Part shown: positions 1 to 7,202 of the stretch, in pieces
Position numbering within the stretch: the first letter of the stretch is position 1
Layout: the number at the start of each line of letters is the position of its first letter
Assembly: GCF_910577125.1 (NCBI RefSeq)
Contig: NZ_CAJTMN010000018.1
Coordinates: 1 to 30,353, forward strand
Length of the DNA: 30,353 bases
Source: an uncultured Rikenella sp.
Lineage (GTDB): Bacteria > Bacteroidota > Bacteroidia > Bacteroidales > Rikenellaceae
Reading direction: 5' to 3'
Position numbers and translations under genes: made by a program
The notes under the pieces: model-generated
What the model saw: the letters and a program-made list of their open reading frames with translations, nothing else
What the model was told of the DNA's origin: nothing
Databases searched by the model: none

Positions 1-1
1 C

Positions 2-54
2 ATCCTCTAAAGTTTCTTTGGTTCTTTCTGTTCACAGAAAGAACAGTACCCTCC
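2..54 (+). repeat. Left copy of a 53-bp structured repeat with a 10-bp hairpin
   Basis: This block matches the reverse complement of 30301-30353 at 47 of 53 positions. A hairpin has its left arm at 21-30, loop TTCA at 31-34 and right arm at 35-44. The block lies 25 bp beyond the typA stop codon. Similarity stops sharply after CCCTCC at 54; the other edge reaches the window boundary and may continue outside. Neither side of the hairpin has a T-run, so it is not a textbook intrinsic terminator, although it sits where a typA terminator would be. The role is unknown; candidates are a REP-like palindrome, a 3' end stabiliser or a remnant of a small mobile element. Confidence 0.85.
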
Positions 55-79
55 AGATAAGGTGCAAACAAACGAAGGG

Positions 80-1879
80 TTAAGCCTTACCGGCGCGTTT
101 GCGATCCGTTTCCGAGAGCAGGATTTTGCGCATCCGGATCGACGTCGGCGTAATTTCCGCGTATTCGTCCTCCTGGATATATTCCAGCGTCTCTTCCAGC
201 GAGAAGATCACCGGCGGCGAGACCGTCGATTTTTCGTCCGAACCCGAAGCCCGCATGTTGGTCAGCTTCTTCGACTTGCAGACATTCACGCAAATATCTT
301 CGGCCCGCGTACTTTCACCGATCACCTGCCCCGCATAAACCTCGTCGCCCGGCGAGATGAAGAACCGTCCCCGATCCTGCAACTTGCTGATCGCATAGGC
401 AAACGCCGTTCCGCTCTCCGCCGCGATAAGCGACCCGTTGGAACGCCCCTCGATCTCGCCCCGATAGGGTTCGAACCCTTTGAACCGGTGCGCCACCACC
501 GCCTCGCCCGCCGTCGCTGTGAGCAGATTGCTCCGCAGACCGATAATCCCCCGCGCCGGGATATCGAAATCCAGATGCGCCCGGTCACCGCGATGGTCGA
601 TGTGCAGCAATACCCCCTTGCGCCTCGTCGCCATCTCGATCGCCTTGCCCGCCATCTCTTCCGGCAGGTCGACCGTCAAGTGTTCGATCGGCTCGCACCG
701 CTGCCCGTTGATGACCTTGTCCACCACCTTGGGCTGTCCCACCTGCAATTCGTAGCCCTCGCGCCGCATCGTCTCGATCAGGACGCTGATGTGTAGCACC
801 CCGCGCCCGAACACCCGGAACGAATCGGCCGTCGAGCCCGGCTTCACCTTGAGAGCCAGGTTCTTTTCCAGCTCCCGATCCAGACGCTCCTTGATATGCC
901 GCGACGTGACGTATTTCCCCTCCTTGCCGAAAAACGGCGAGTCGTTGATCGTGAACAACATACTCATGGTCGGTTCGTCGATGGCGATCGGCGTGAGTTG
1001 TTCCGGATTCTCGAAGTCGGCGATCGTATCCCCGATCTCGAATCCGTCGATCCCCACCACCGCACAAATATCGCCGCACTGCACCTCTTCGACCTTCTCC
1101 TTGCCCAGCCCCTCGAAAGTCATCAGCTCGCGGATTTTCGACTTTTCGACCGTTCCGTCCCGCTTCACCAGCGAAACGTTTTGTCCTGCCTTCAACGTCC
1201 CTCGGCTCAGACGTCCCACGGCGATCCGCCCCACGTACGGCGAATATTCGAGCGACGTAATCAGCATCTGCGGCGTCCCTTCCACCACCTGCGCCGTCGG
1301 AATCTCGTCGATGATGCAATCCAGCAACGGGAGGATATCCGTCGTCGGCGTCTTCCAATCCGTAGACATCCAGCCGTTCTTGGCGCTCCCGTAGATGGTC
1401 TTGAAATCGAGCTGTTCTTCCGTCGCATCGAGGCTGAACATCAGGTCGAAGACCTGTTCGTTGACCTCCTCCGGCCGGCAGTTCTGTTTATCGACCTTGT
1501 TGATGACGACGATCGGTTTGAGTCCCATCTCCAGCGCCTTCTGAAGCACGAAGCGCGTCTGGGGCATCGTTCCCTCGAAAGCGTCCACCAGCAGCAGCAC
1601 CCCGTCCGCCATATTGAGCACCCGCTCCACCTCGCCGCCGAAATCGGCGTGGCCCGGCGTGTCGATGATATTGATTTTGTAGTCCTTATAGTGAATCGAT
1701 ACGTTTTTCGCCAGAATCGTGATACCCCGTTCGCGTTCGAGGTCGTTGTTGTCCAGAATCAGCGTCTGCGATTTCTCCTGATCCCGCACCAGCTTGGCCT
1801 GGAGGATCATTTTATCCACCATCGTCGTCTTGCCGTGGTCGACGTGCGCAATGATTGCGATGTTTTTGATTTTCTGCAT
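80..1879 (-). CDS. typA: TypA/BipA ribosome-associated translational GTPase
   Basis: This is a 599-residue protein of the usual TypA/BipA length. The G domain shows G1 AHVDHGKT at residues 11-18, the switch I motif RGIT at 51-54, G3 DTPGHADF at 73-80 and G4 NKVD at 127-130, followed by the EF-G-like domains II, III and V and the TypA-specific C-terminus. TypA binds the ribosome near the EF-G site and is known to help 50S assembly and growth under stress or cold. The ATG at 1877-1879 fits the conserved start MQKIKNIAIIAHVDHGKT. It is divergent from the ketopantoate reductase gene, with a 113-bp shared promoter region. Downstream it runs into the structured repeat at the window edge. The assignment is secure; the physiological role in this organism is inferred from the family. 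Confidence 0.97.
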   Translation of the reverse strand: MQKIKNIAIIAHVDHGKTTMVDKMILQAKLVRDQEKSQTLILDNNDLERERGITILAKNVSIHYKDYKINIIDTPGHADFGGEVERVLNMADGVLLLVDAFEGTMPQTRFVLQKALEMGLKPIVVINKVDKQNCRPEEVNEQVFDLMFSLDATEEQLDFKTIYGSAKNGWMSTDWKTPTTDILPLLDCIIDEIPTAQVVEGTPQMLITSLEYSPYVGRIAVGRLSRGTLKAGQNVSLVKRDGTVEKSKIRELMTFEGLGKEKVEEVQCGDICAVVGIDGFEIGDTIADFENPEQLTPIAIDEPTMSMLFTINDSPFFGKEGKYVTSRHIKERLDRELEKNLALKVKPGSTADSFRVFGRGVLHISVLIETMRREGYELQVGQPKVVDKVINGQRCEPIEHLTVDLPEEMAGKAIEMATRRKGVLLHIDHRGDRAHLDFDIPARGIIGLRSNLLTATAGEAVVAHRFKGFEPYRGEIEGRSNGSLIAAESGTAFAYAISKLQDRGRFFISPGDEVYAGQVIGESTRAEDICVNVCKSKKLTNMRASGSDEKSTVSPPVIFSLEETLEYIQEDEYAEITPTSIRMRKILLSETDRKRAGKA

Positions 1880-1898
1880 CTTGTTGAAATAAATCCGC

Positions 1899-1920
1899 CC
1901 ACCCGCTCCACAGCGGGCGG
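1899..1920 (-). other. Hairpin in the typA 5' leader
   Basis: Read on the typA strand, a 9-bp GC-rich stem (one G-U pair) encloses a GTGG loop, 20 nt before the typA start. On the opposite strand the G-U becomes an A-C mismatch, so the structure favours the typA transcript. It lies just after the predicted transcription start and could stabilise the mRNA or affect initiation; the function is inferred. Confidence 0.5.
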
Positions 1921-1928
1921 CACGGCCA

Positions 1929-1936
1929 CAAAAGTA
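1929..1936 (-). promoter_or_regulatory. typA promoter, -7 box
   Basis: TACTTTTG on the minus strand matches the Bacteroidota -7 consensus TAnnTTTG exactly. A CTG lies 20 nt upstream, only a partial match to the -33 TTG. It predicts a typA leader of about 45 nt that begins just before the hairpin at 1899-1920. Confidence 0.55.
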
Positions 1937-1979
1937 GCGGTTTCGGGGCAGATTATCAGCCCGATTGGCAAAAAAAGTT

Positions 1980-1987
1980 CATCTTTG
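1980..1987 (+). promoter_or_regulatory. Ketopantoate reductase gene -7 box, near-leaderless
   Basis: CATCTTTG matches TAnnTTTG at five of the six fixed positions (C for the first T). It ends only 5 nt before the ATG at 1993, so the transcript would be leaderless or almost so. No convincing -33 TTG is seen at the usual 19-21 nt spacing. Confidence 0.45.
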
Positions 1988-1992
1988 CAGGT

Positions 1993-2889
1993 ATGAAACA
2001 GATCGAACGAGTATCGCTCCTCGGCCTCGGAGCCGTAGGGACTCCTTTGGCTGTCCGACTCCGGAGCGCTTTAGGCTCCGGTTTCTCGGTTATCGCCGAC
2101 GAACGGCGGCGCGAACGGATGCGCCGCGAGGGAACGATTTTCAACGGGGAACGATACGACTTTTCATTTGCGGCCAAGCCCGACCACAAAGAACTGATTC
2201 TCATCGCTACTAAAGCCTCCTCGTTGCCGGCGGCTCTCGACATGCTTGCGCCTTTCATCGGGTCCGAGACCATCGTACTCTCGTTGTTGAACGGCATCGA
2301 AAGCGAAGAGACGATCGCAGCGCGTTTCCCTGAAGCGCATGTACTATACTCCTATTTTTTAGGCCATCCGAGCCTGCGGGAGGGGAACCGAATCACGCAC
2401 GACGGAAATTACCGCATCTACTTCGGCGAGGCGCAAAACCTTACCCTGTCGCCTGCCGCTGAACGAGTCAGGCAGCTGTTCGAACGAGCCGAAATCCCCT
2501 ACTCGATCCCGGAAGATATGCGTGCAGCTATGTGGCAGAAGTTCGTCATCAACATCGGCTGCAACCAGACCACCGCCCTGCTCCGCTGCCCCTACGGACA
2601 CCTGCAGCGCAACGACCGGGCCATGATGCTGGCCGTCGATCTGATGAACGAAGCGGCGGCCGTCGCCCGGGCGATCGGTATCGCACAGGCGGACGAGATG
2701 GTCGATCGCGCCGTCGAAACCATCCGGTCGATGAATCCGGAGGGCAAAAGCTCCATGTTGCAGGATGTCGAAGCGGGCCGACCGACCGAAATCGACATTT
2801 TCGCCGGTACGCTATGTCGGCTGGCGGATGAGCTGCGGATTCCCGTCCCATTGAACCGGATCGCCCGGCGGATTTTGTCAGCTTTGTAA
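1993..2889 (+). CDS. panE: 2-dehydropantoate 2-reductase (ketopantoate reductase, ApbA/PanE family)
   Basis: The 298-residue protein begins with a Rossmann fold carrying GLGAVG at residues 11-16. It has the family helix MWQKFVIN with the probable catalytic lysine K183, and the C-terminal GRPTEID segment that binds substrate. Family members reduce 2-dehydropantoate to pantoate with NADPH in pantothenate and coenzyme A synthesis. The length is typical. Other pantothenate genes are not adjacent, and ApbA/PanE paralogues of different substrate range exist, so the exact substrate is inferred. The ATG at 1993 is supported by the glycine-rich loop lying close to the N-terminus. The 3' end of the gene carries the -33 element of the next gene. 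Confidence 0.88.
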   Translation: MKQIERVSLLGLGAVGTPLAVRLRSALGSGFSVIADERRRERMRREGTIFNGERYDFSFAAKPDHKELILIATKASSLPAALDMLAPFIGSETIVLSLLNGIESEETIAARFPEAHVLYSYFLGHPSLREGNRITHDGNYRIYFGEAQNLTLSPAAERVRQLFERAEIPYSIPEDMRAAMWQKFVINIGCNQTTALLRCPYGHLQRNDRAMMLAVDLMNEAAAVARAIGIAQADEMVDRAVETIRSMNPEGKSSMLQDVEAGRPTEIDIFAGTLCRLADELRIPVPLNRIARRILSAL

Positions 2890-2906
2890 AAAATTAGCTA
2901 TGTTTG
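2874..2906 (+). promoter_or_regulatory. Promoter of the lipoprotein gene
   Basis: The -7 box TATGTTTG at 2899-2906 fits TAnnTTTG exactly. TTTG at 2874-2877 lies 21 nt upstream as the -33 element, inside the last codons of the ketopantoate reductase gene. The distance to the chosen ATG at 2925 gives a leader of about 15 nt. Confidence 0.65.
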
Positions 2907-2924
2907 TCCAAACAACGAAACCGA

Positions 2925-3314
2925 ATGAAGACATTCTTTCTGGCAATCGCAGCTGCAGCAGCGCTGGTTGCCTGCTCCGGCAAAACCGGCATCGAAAAAG
3001 AGCTGGTCGGCGCTTACGACGCGAAACTTGTGTTACCCGACTCCTTATTGGATGACGCTGCGGTAAAAATGGCAGCGGCGATATTCTCACAGTCCAAAAT
3101 AGAGATGGATTTCCATCCGGACGGAACCGTCCAAACGACGCAATCGCTGGGAGAAAACGCCGAAACGGCAACGGGAAAATGGGAAGTCAGAAACGACAGC
3201 CTGTTTGTCCGGTGGAGTGAAGAAAGAATACAAAATTGTCGATTGACGAAAACCGAAGACGGTTTTATCCTGAGCAATGACGGGTTGGATCTGGTGCTGA
3301 CTCCGAGAAAATAG
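2925..3314 (+). CDS. Small lipoprotein, possible lipocalin-like fold
   Basis: The 129-residue protein has a clear lipoprotein signal: a short basic start, an alanine-rich hydrophobic stretch and the lipobox LVAC with the modified cysteine at residue 17. I chose the ATG at 2925 because it places that signal at the N-terminus; an upstream in-frame TTG at 2904 would add seven residues and overlaps the -7 box. The mature part alternates short polar strands, with FHPDGT, a GKWEV turn and a DSLFVRW strand. This resembles the small calycin or lipocalin-like lipoproteins common in Bacteroidota, but I cannot name a family. It is predicted to be anchored in the periplasm or outer membrane. It has its own promoter and a strong terminator after it, so it is likely monocistronic. 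Confidence 0.8.
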   Translation: MKTFFLAIAAAAALVACSGKTGIEKELVGAYDAKLVLPDSLLDDAAVKMAAAIFSQSKIEMDFHPDGTVQTTQSLGENAETATGKWEVRNDSLFVRWSEERIQNCRLTKTEDGFILSNDGLDLVLTPRK

Positions 3315-3340
3315 GTTATATCGCTCTCGACACCTGCCGC

Positions 3341-3391
3341 AACAGCGAGTGCGGTTCCTTTGACCCTACCAAGGAACCGCCTCGCTGTTTT
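3341..3391 (+). terminator. Intrinsic terminator after the lipoprotein gene
   Basis: The left arm 3341-3360 pairs with the right arm 3371-3389 over about 19 bp, with one bulged T and a 10-nt loop. The stem is followed by TTTT at 3388-3391 and AT-rich sequence. This is one of the strongest terminators in the window. Confidence 0.88.
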
Positions 3392-3437
3392 ATCTGGCAT
3401 GTAATTTGCGCGACATCCCTGTGTTTTCGCCCCCATT

Positions 3438-4232
3438 ATGGAAACGATTCTCACGCACCACATAGCCGCCGTCGTGGCCGGCCTGGCCAGCGGCATCGTC
3501 AGCGAAATCGGAGGAGCCGGCTCGCTCATCTCGCTGCCGATGCTGATCGGGCTGGGCCTGCCTCCCGGCGTGGCCAACGGAACGAACCGGGTGGGCGTGA
3601 TGACGCAATATACGATGGGCTATCTCCGCTACCTGACCCATCGGCGCATTCCGCATCGCGAAGCCGCCATACTCTCGGTCACCCTGGTGCTGGGAGCCAT
3701 AGCCGGTGCCTTTTTCGCCGTCCGGATCGCCGGCGTCATCTTCAACTGGATTTTCATCGGGGTGATGATCCTGACGATTCTCTTCACCTTCTTCTCGCCT
3801 CCGCCCGCCAACCCTCCCGACAAAACGGACGATCCCGTGGGACGGTCGCGTCTGGCAGACTACGGCATTTTTCTCCTGTTAGGACTCTACTGCGGCATGA
3901 TTCAGGCCGGCATGGCTTATCTGATGTACTATATTCTGGTCACTCGGCTTCACACCGCGACCCGGACGGCCGAGGCGATCAAGACCTACATGAGCATGAT
4001 CGTCACCCCGTTCGCACTGGCCGTTTTCGTCTGGTTCGGACACATCGACTGGGAGCTGGGCGCCTGCGTGGCTCTCGGCGGCGGATTCGGAGGGTGGCTG
4101 GGCGAAAAATTCGTCGAACGCAAGGATGCCCGGACGGTCAAAGACTGTTTTATGGTCGCGCTGATTCTGTCGGTCATCTACATGCTCCTCTTCGTCCAGC
4201 TCCATTTTCACGACGGAATCATGTATCTTTGA
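3438..4232 (+). CDS. TauE/SafE family membrane permease (sulfite/organosulfur exporter-like)
   Basis: The 264-residue polytopic membrane protein has about eight hydrophobic segments. The N-terminal repeat is typical of TauE/SafE (formerly DUF81): a glycine-rich GLASGIVSEIGGAGSLISLP segment followed by LPPGVANGTNRVGV. The second half repeats the pattern, with GLYCGMIQAGMAYLMYY and GGGFGGWLGEKF. Members move sulfite, sulfoacetate or other small anions across the inner membrane; the substrate here cannot be read from sequence. The ATG at 3438 follows the strong terminator at 3341-3391, so the gene has its own promoter; a weak TAATTTG at 3402-3408 is the only candidate. Its last codons, TAT CTT TGA, double as the promoter of the next gene. 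Confidence 0.9.
   Translation: METILTHHIAAVVAGLASGIVSEIGGAGSLISLPMLIGLGLPPGVANGTNRVGVMTQYTMGYLRYLTHRRIPHREAAILSVTLVLGAIAGAFFAVRIAGVIFNWIFIGVMILTILFTFFSPPPANPPDKTDDPVGRSRLADYGIFLLLGLYCGMIQAGMAYLMYYILVTRLHTATRTAEAIKTYMSMIVTPFALAVFVWFGHIDWELGACVALGGGFGGWLGEKFVERKDARTVKDCFMVALILSVIYMLLFVQLHFHDGIMYL
4224..4231 (+). promoter_or_regulatory. -7 box for the GNAT gene, inside the tauE stop region
   Basis: TATCTTTG matches TAnnTTTG exactly and is formed by the last sense codons and stop codon of the TauE gene. The GNAT start lies 23 nt downstream. No clear -33 TTG is present. Confidence 0.6.
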
Positions 4233-4254
4233 CACACACGTTTGACTCCACGTT

Positions 4255-4830
4255 ATGCCGTTTCCCGAAAAAACGCTCGACCTGATTCGCCTCGGCGACC
4301 ACTCCCACCCGCTGGCCGAAGCGGCTTGGGCAATCTATGAACAGAGTTTTCCGCTTTGCGAGCGCCGCCCGCTGGCGGAACATCTGCGTGCATTGAAAGA
4401 TCCGGCTTTTCACTATCACCTGATCGTCGAACGGAACGAGCTCGTCGGTCTGCTTTCGTGGTGGGAGTGGGAGACCGCCGACGGCACCCTCTTCCGGTTC
4501 GGCGAACACTTCGCCATCGCACCCGGAAAACGGGGCGGAGGGTACGGTTCTCAGGCCCTGAAACTGCTTCAAGGGGATGACTCCCGCCTTATGCTGCTGG
4601 AGATCGACCCGCCGCAGGACGAGGTTTCGCGCCGCCGCGAGCGTTTCTATCTGGCGAACGGGATGTGTCCGAACTATACCTACGAACACATTCACCCCTC
4701 GTTTCGGCCGACGACCGAGCCCCACCGGCTCTTTCTGATGAGCTATCCGCGACCGCTGATCGAAACGGAATTCCGAGCCTTTCAACGATTCAACAACGAG
4801 CGGGTGCTCAGCTACTCCGAACGCAAGTAA
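4255..4830 (+). CDS. GNAT family N-acetyltransferase
   Basis: The 191-residue protein has the GNAT fold. Acetyl-CoA motif A is visible as KRGGGYGSQAL in the expected place after the strand FGEHFAIAPG, preceded by LVGLLSWWEW and followed by the LMLLEIDPP strand and the RRERFYLANGM segment. GNAT enzymes transfer an acetyl group from acetyl-CoA to amines of proteins, antibiotics, polyamines or other small molecules; nothing here identifies the substrate. The ATG at 4255 is preceded by an exact TAnnTTTG box at 4224-4231, so it is probably transcribed on its own despite lying only 22 nt after the TauE gene. The end lies about 110 nt before the blaI start, with the blaI operator between. Confidence 0.85.
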   Translation: MPFPEKTLDLIRLGDHSHPLAEAAWAIYEQSFPLCERRPLAEHLRALKDPAFHYHLIVERNELVGLLSWWEWETADGTLFRFGEHFAIAPGKRGGGYGSQALKLLQGDDSRLMLLEIDPPQDEVSRRRERFYLANGMCPNYTYEHIHPSFRPTTEPHRLFLMSYPRPLIETEFRAFQRFNNERVLSYSERK

Positions 4831-4884
4831 TTCTGCGGCTTACGGACACTCGTGGTAAAAAATATTTTTCGAAAAACTAAAATT

Positions 4885-4918
4885 ATAGTTGTAGTTATCG
4901 AAACTATGACTATTTTTG
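4885..4918 (+). promoter_or_regulatory. blaI promoter with overlapping operator palindrome
   Basis: An inverted repeat has its left arm at 4885-4896 (ATAGTTGTAGTT) and right arm at 4902-4913 (AACTATGACTAT), matching at 10 of 12 positions around a 5-nt spacer. It overlaps a full Bacteroidota promoter: -33 TTG at 4889-4891, a 19-nt gap, and -7 TATTTTTG at 4911-4918. BlaI/MecI proteins bind dyads of this general kind over their own promoters, so autorepression is inferred. Confidence 0.75.
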
Positions 4919-4941
4919 TAGTACCAAAAATCGAATACCGC

Positions 4942-5334
4942 ATGAAAAAGAGAGAACAACCGGCTGAACTGACCCGGGCCGAGCTGGAGGTGATGCAGAT
5001 CGTCTGGCGGCTGAACGAAGCCTTTCTGGGCGAGGTGGTCGAAGCGTTTCGGGAGCCGCGGCCGGCCTATACGACCGTCTCGACGGTCATCCGGACACTG
5101 GAAACCAAAGGATTTCTCGCCCACCGGGTGGTCGGCAAAAGTCATCGGTACTATCCGGCGGTGGGACGTGACGAATACCGGTCGCGCTTTATGCAGCGCG
5201 TGGTGCGCAACTTTTTCAACGACTCGCCGGGACAGGTGCTTTCGTTTCTGGCCGAGAGCGGATCGCTGACGGTCGAGCAGTACGAGGAGCTGAAACGCGT
5301 GGCCCGACAGCTGGTGGAAGCCTCTGAAAAATAA
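4942..5334 (+). CDS. BlaI/MecI-type transcriptional repressor
   Basis: The 130-residue protein has a winged-helix DNA-binding domain: LTRAELEVMQIVW, then LGEVVEAF, then the recognition region PAYTTVSTVIRTLETKGFL and the wing HRVVGKSHRYYP. A C-terminal dimerisation helix region follows (SLTVEQYEELKRVARQLVEA). BlaI/MecI dimers repress target operons until an M56 sensor protease triggers their cleavage. I chose the ATG at 4942; an upstream GTG at 4852 would put the operator and promoter inside the gene. It is followed after 20 nt by the M56 gene, forming the classic two-gene unit. No beta-lactamase gene is next to it, so the regulon is unknown and antibiotic resistance should not be assumed. Confidence 0.92.
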   Translation: MKKREQPAELTRAELEVMQIVWRLNEAFLGEVVEAFREPRPAYTTVSTVIRTLETKGFLAHRVVGKSHRYYPAVGRDEYRSRFMQRVVRNFFNDSPGQVLSFLAESGSLTVEQYEELKRVARQLVEASEK

Positions 5335-5354
5335 CTTCTTCAAACGTTTGCGTC

Positions 5355-7106
5355 ATGTTTTCTCAAGGATACCTGATCGATGTCCAGCTGTGTATCGCAG
5401 CCTTGTGGCTGTTCTACGCTCTCCTGCTTCACCGGCGCATTCCGCTGGGAGCAGCGAGGGGATACCTGTTGGGGATGTTTCCCGTGGGCCTGTTGCTGCC
5501 GCTGCTGCGTATCCCGCTGTTACCGGCGCGGGAGGTTGCGGAGACGGTTTTCGTCGAAACGACCGTATTTCCGGCGCCGGAAGCGATGGAGATGCCGGCA
5601 GTCGCTGTACCGGCGCCTGTGGAATGGGGCTTGGGGCTGGCTGTACTATACGGGGTCGGAGTCGCACTTTTCTTGGGATTTCAAGGGGTCGGGATCGTGC
5701 GCGTCATGCGCCGAATCAGGCATACCCGCGTCGGAGAGGTGCTCTTTTCGGATAAAGTGGCGGGAGCTTACTCTGTTTTCGGACGCATTTTCGTCGACCG
5801 ACGGTTCGAGGGGTCACCGATGCTGGTGTCGATTCTGGCCCACGAGCGCAGCCACATCGCCCACGGCCACTCGTTCGACCTGTTGTGGATGAATCTGTGG
5901 CGGGCAGTGCTGTGGTTCCATCCGGCGGCTTGGCACTGCGGCCGGTTGATCCGCGAGGGGAATGCCGTCGGCCCTTATATAGACCTTTTAATCGGCACAG
6001 AGGCAGGCATTTATCCCGGGACGGCCAACGCGCTGTGCTATTCACTCACCAAAAAACGACTTAAAATGATGACACTTTCAGCACGCAGGAGTCGCCTCGG
6101 AGGATACCTCCGACTGGCTGCTCTGCCCCTCTTCACCGGTGCGCTGTTGGGCGCTTTCTCGCTCACCGCCAAGGCTTCCGACCCCGTTTCTTCGCAGCCG
6201 CAACCCACTGAAACCGTCCTACCGACTGTCGACACGCTGGACTCCAAAACCGTCTTCGAAGAGCCGGTCGAGGTACGTTATCTCGACGGCCGGAAAATCC
6301 AGGAACCGGAATTCGACACGCTTCGCGAGTTGCTCGCCGCAGCCAAAACGGTGATAAAAGACGGTCAAAATCTTAAATCCAAAACACCTCGGGAACAGCC
6401 GGCGGACTCCGTCGCCGGAACAAAGATTTATCAAACGGAGGAGGCCATCACCGTACGGACCACTCCCCAGGCCGACACTTCGAAAGTGCCGCCGATCTAC
6501 ATCGTCGATGGTGTCGAATGCACTAAATCGGAAGAACTCAATACGCTTGAATTTGAATCCATCACGGTTCTCAAAGGAGAAACCGCCATCCGTGCATACG
6601 GCGAACGGGCACGCGGAGGGGTCATCATCGTCACGACCAAAAATGCCAAGAATTCATCGGGGCGATATGCAGCCCGTACAGTTTCCGGAAAAGAAGCCCA
6701 TGCCATAGAGAAAAACAACATTTCCGTTTTATCGAGTAGCGGAGACGGCACTCCGGTTCTGGCCCTTTCCCAAGGTTCGCCACTCACCGTCCATACCAAT
6801 CAGAAAAACAAAGCCAAGAATTCGGCGACAACCTACAAAAACGGCGAAGTCACGGTTTACCTGAGTGCAAAAGAGCAGGAGGAGGGGGTGACGGTGGCCA
6901 CGAAACTCCTGAAGGATTGTCCCGATCACTTCTACCTCGACACCGAAAACAACTGGGTGCGCAACCGGAAACCGGTCAAAGTAATTCTTCACAGAGAGGC
7001 CGTCCCGACGAAAACGTCCACACCGAAGCACCACCCTCAGGTCATCCCGGATTCGGTACTTTTCAAGGAACTTCCCGGCAGTAGCTATCAACACATCGAA
7101 AACTGA
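5355..7106 (+). CDS. M56 (BlaR1-like) membrane metallopeptidase, apparently lacking a zinc ligand, with TonB-plug-like segment
   Basis: The 583-residue protein has membrane segments near residues 5-25, 36-56, 91-116 and 252-271. The zinc motif HERSH is at 163-167, on the cytosolic side by analogy with BlaR1. M56 enzymes normally carry a third ligand in a VHEYEAD-like segment about 40 residues later. Here REGNAVG (200-206) joins directly to PYIDLLIGTEAG, so roughly 20 residues containing that glutamate seem deleted in frame. The end of the domain (ANALCYSLTKKRLKMM) is intact. Residues 381-430 (IYIVDGVE, ITVLKGETAI, AYGERARGGVIIVTTK) resemble a TonB-dependent receptor plug, as in other Bacteroidota M56 proteins. 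The rest of the C-terminal region is periplasmic and unassigned. It is expected to be the sensor partner of the upstream repressor, but proteolysis may be impaired. Confidence 0.85.
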   Translation: MFSQGYLIDVQLCIAALWLFYALLLHRRIPLGAARGYLLGMFPVGLLLPLLRIPLLPAREVAETVFVETTVFPAPEAMEMPAVAVPAPVEWGLGLAVLYGVGVALFLGFQGVGIVRVMRRIRHTRVGEVLFSDKVAGAYSVFGRIFVDRRFEGSPMLVSILAHERSHIAHGHSFDLLWMNLWRAVLWFHPAAWHCGRLIREGNAVGPYIDLLIGTEAGIYPGTANALCYSLTKKRLKMMTLSARRSRLGGYLRLAALPLFTGALLGAFSLTAKASDPVSSQPQPTETVLPTVDTLDSKTVFEEPVEVRYLDGRKIQEPEFDTLRELLAAAKTVIKDGQNLKSKTPREQPADSVAGTKIYQTEEAITVRTTPQADTSKVPPIYIVDGVECTKSEELNTLEFESITVLKGETAIRAYGERARGGVIIVTTKNAKNSSGRYAARTVSGKEAHAIEKNNISVLSSSGDGTPVLALSQGSPLTVHTNQKNKAKNSATTYKNGEVTVYLSAKEQEEGVTVATKLLKDCPDHFYLDTENNWVRNRKPVKVILHREAVPTKTSTPKHHPQVIPDSVLFKELPGSSYQHIEN

Positions 7107-7116
7107 TACTCTCCCC

Positions 7117-7148
7117 AAGCGGGGATTGCCGGTGGGCAATCCCCGCTT
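7117..7148 (+). terminator. Hairpin terminator after the M56 gene
   Basis: A perfect 14-bp stem (7117-7130 with 7135-7148) encloses a GGTG loop, 10 nt after the M56 stop codon. The following sequence TTTGCCAATAATT is only mildly T-rich, but the stem is strong. A new promoter follows at 7163. Confidence 0.75.
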
Positions 7149-7162
7149 TGCCAATAATTCCC

Positions 7163-7170
7163 TACCTTTG
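7163..7170 (+). promoter_or_regulatory. -7 box of the MFS transporter gene
   Basis: TACCTTTG fits TAnnTTTG exactly and lies 15 nt after the terminator hairpin. The ATG at 7203 would have a leader of about 27 nt. No -33 TTG at the usual spacing. Confidence 0.55.
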
Positions 7171-7202
7171 CGGCCGGATACCTAATTCTCCTTTTGACCC
7201 CC

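Noticed and set aside
4852..4941. A GTG-started N-terminal extension of the BlaI-like repressor.
   Set aside because: It would translate the operator and the promoter boxes; the DNA-binding domain starts correctly from the ATG at 4942.
4852..7106. A beta-lactam resistance locus.
   Set aside because: Only the repressor and M56 sensor are present; no beta-lactamase or PBP gene is near, and such pairs control other functions in many Bacteroidota.
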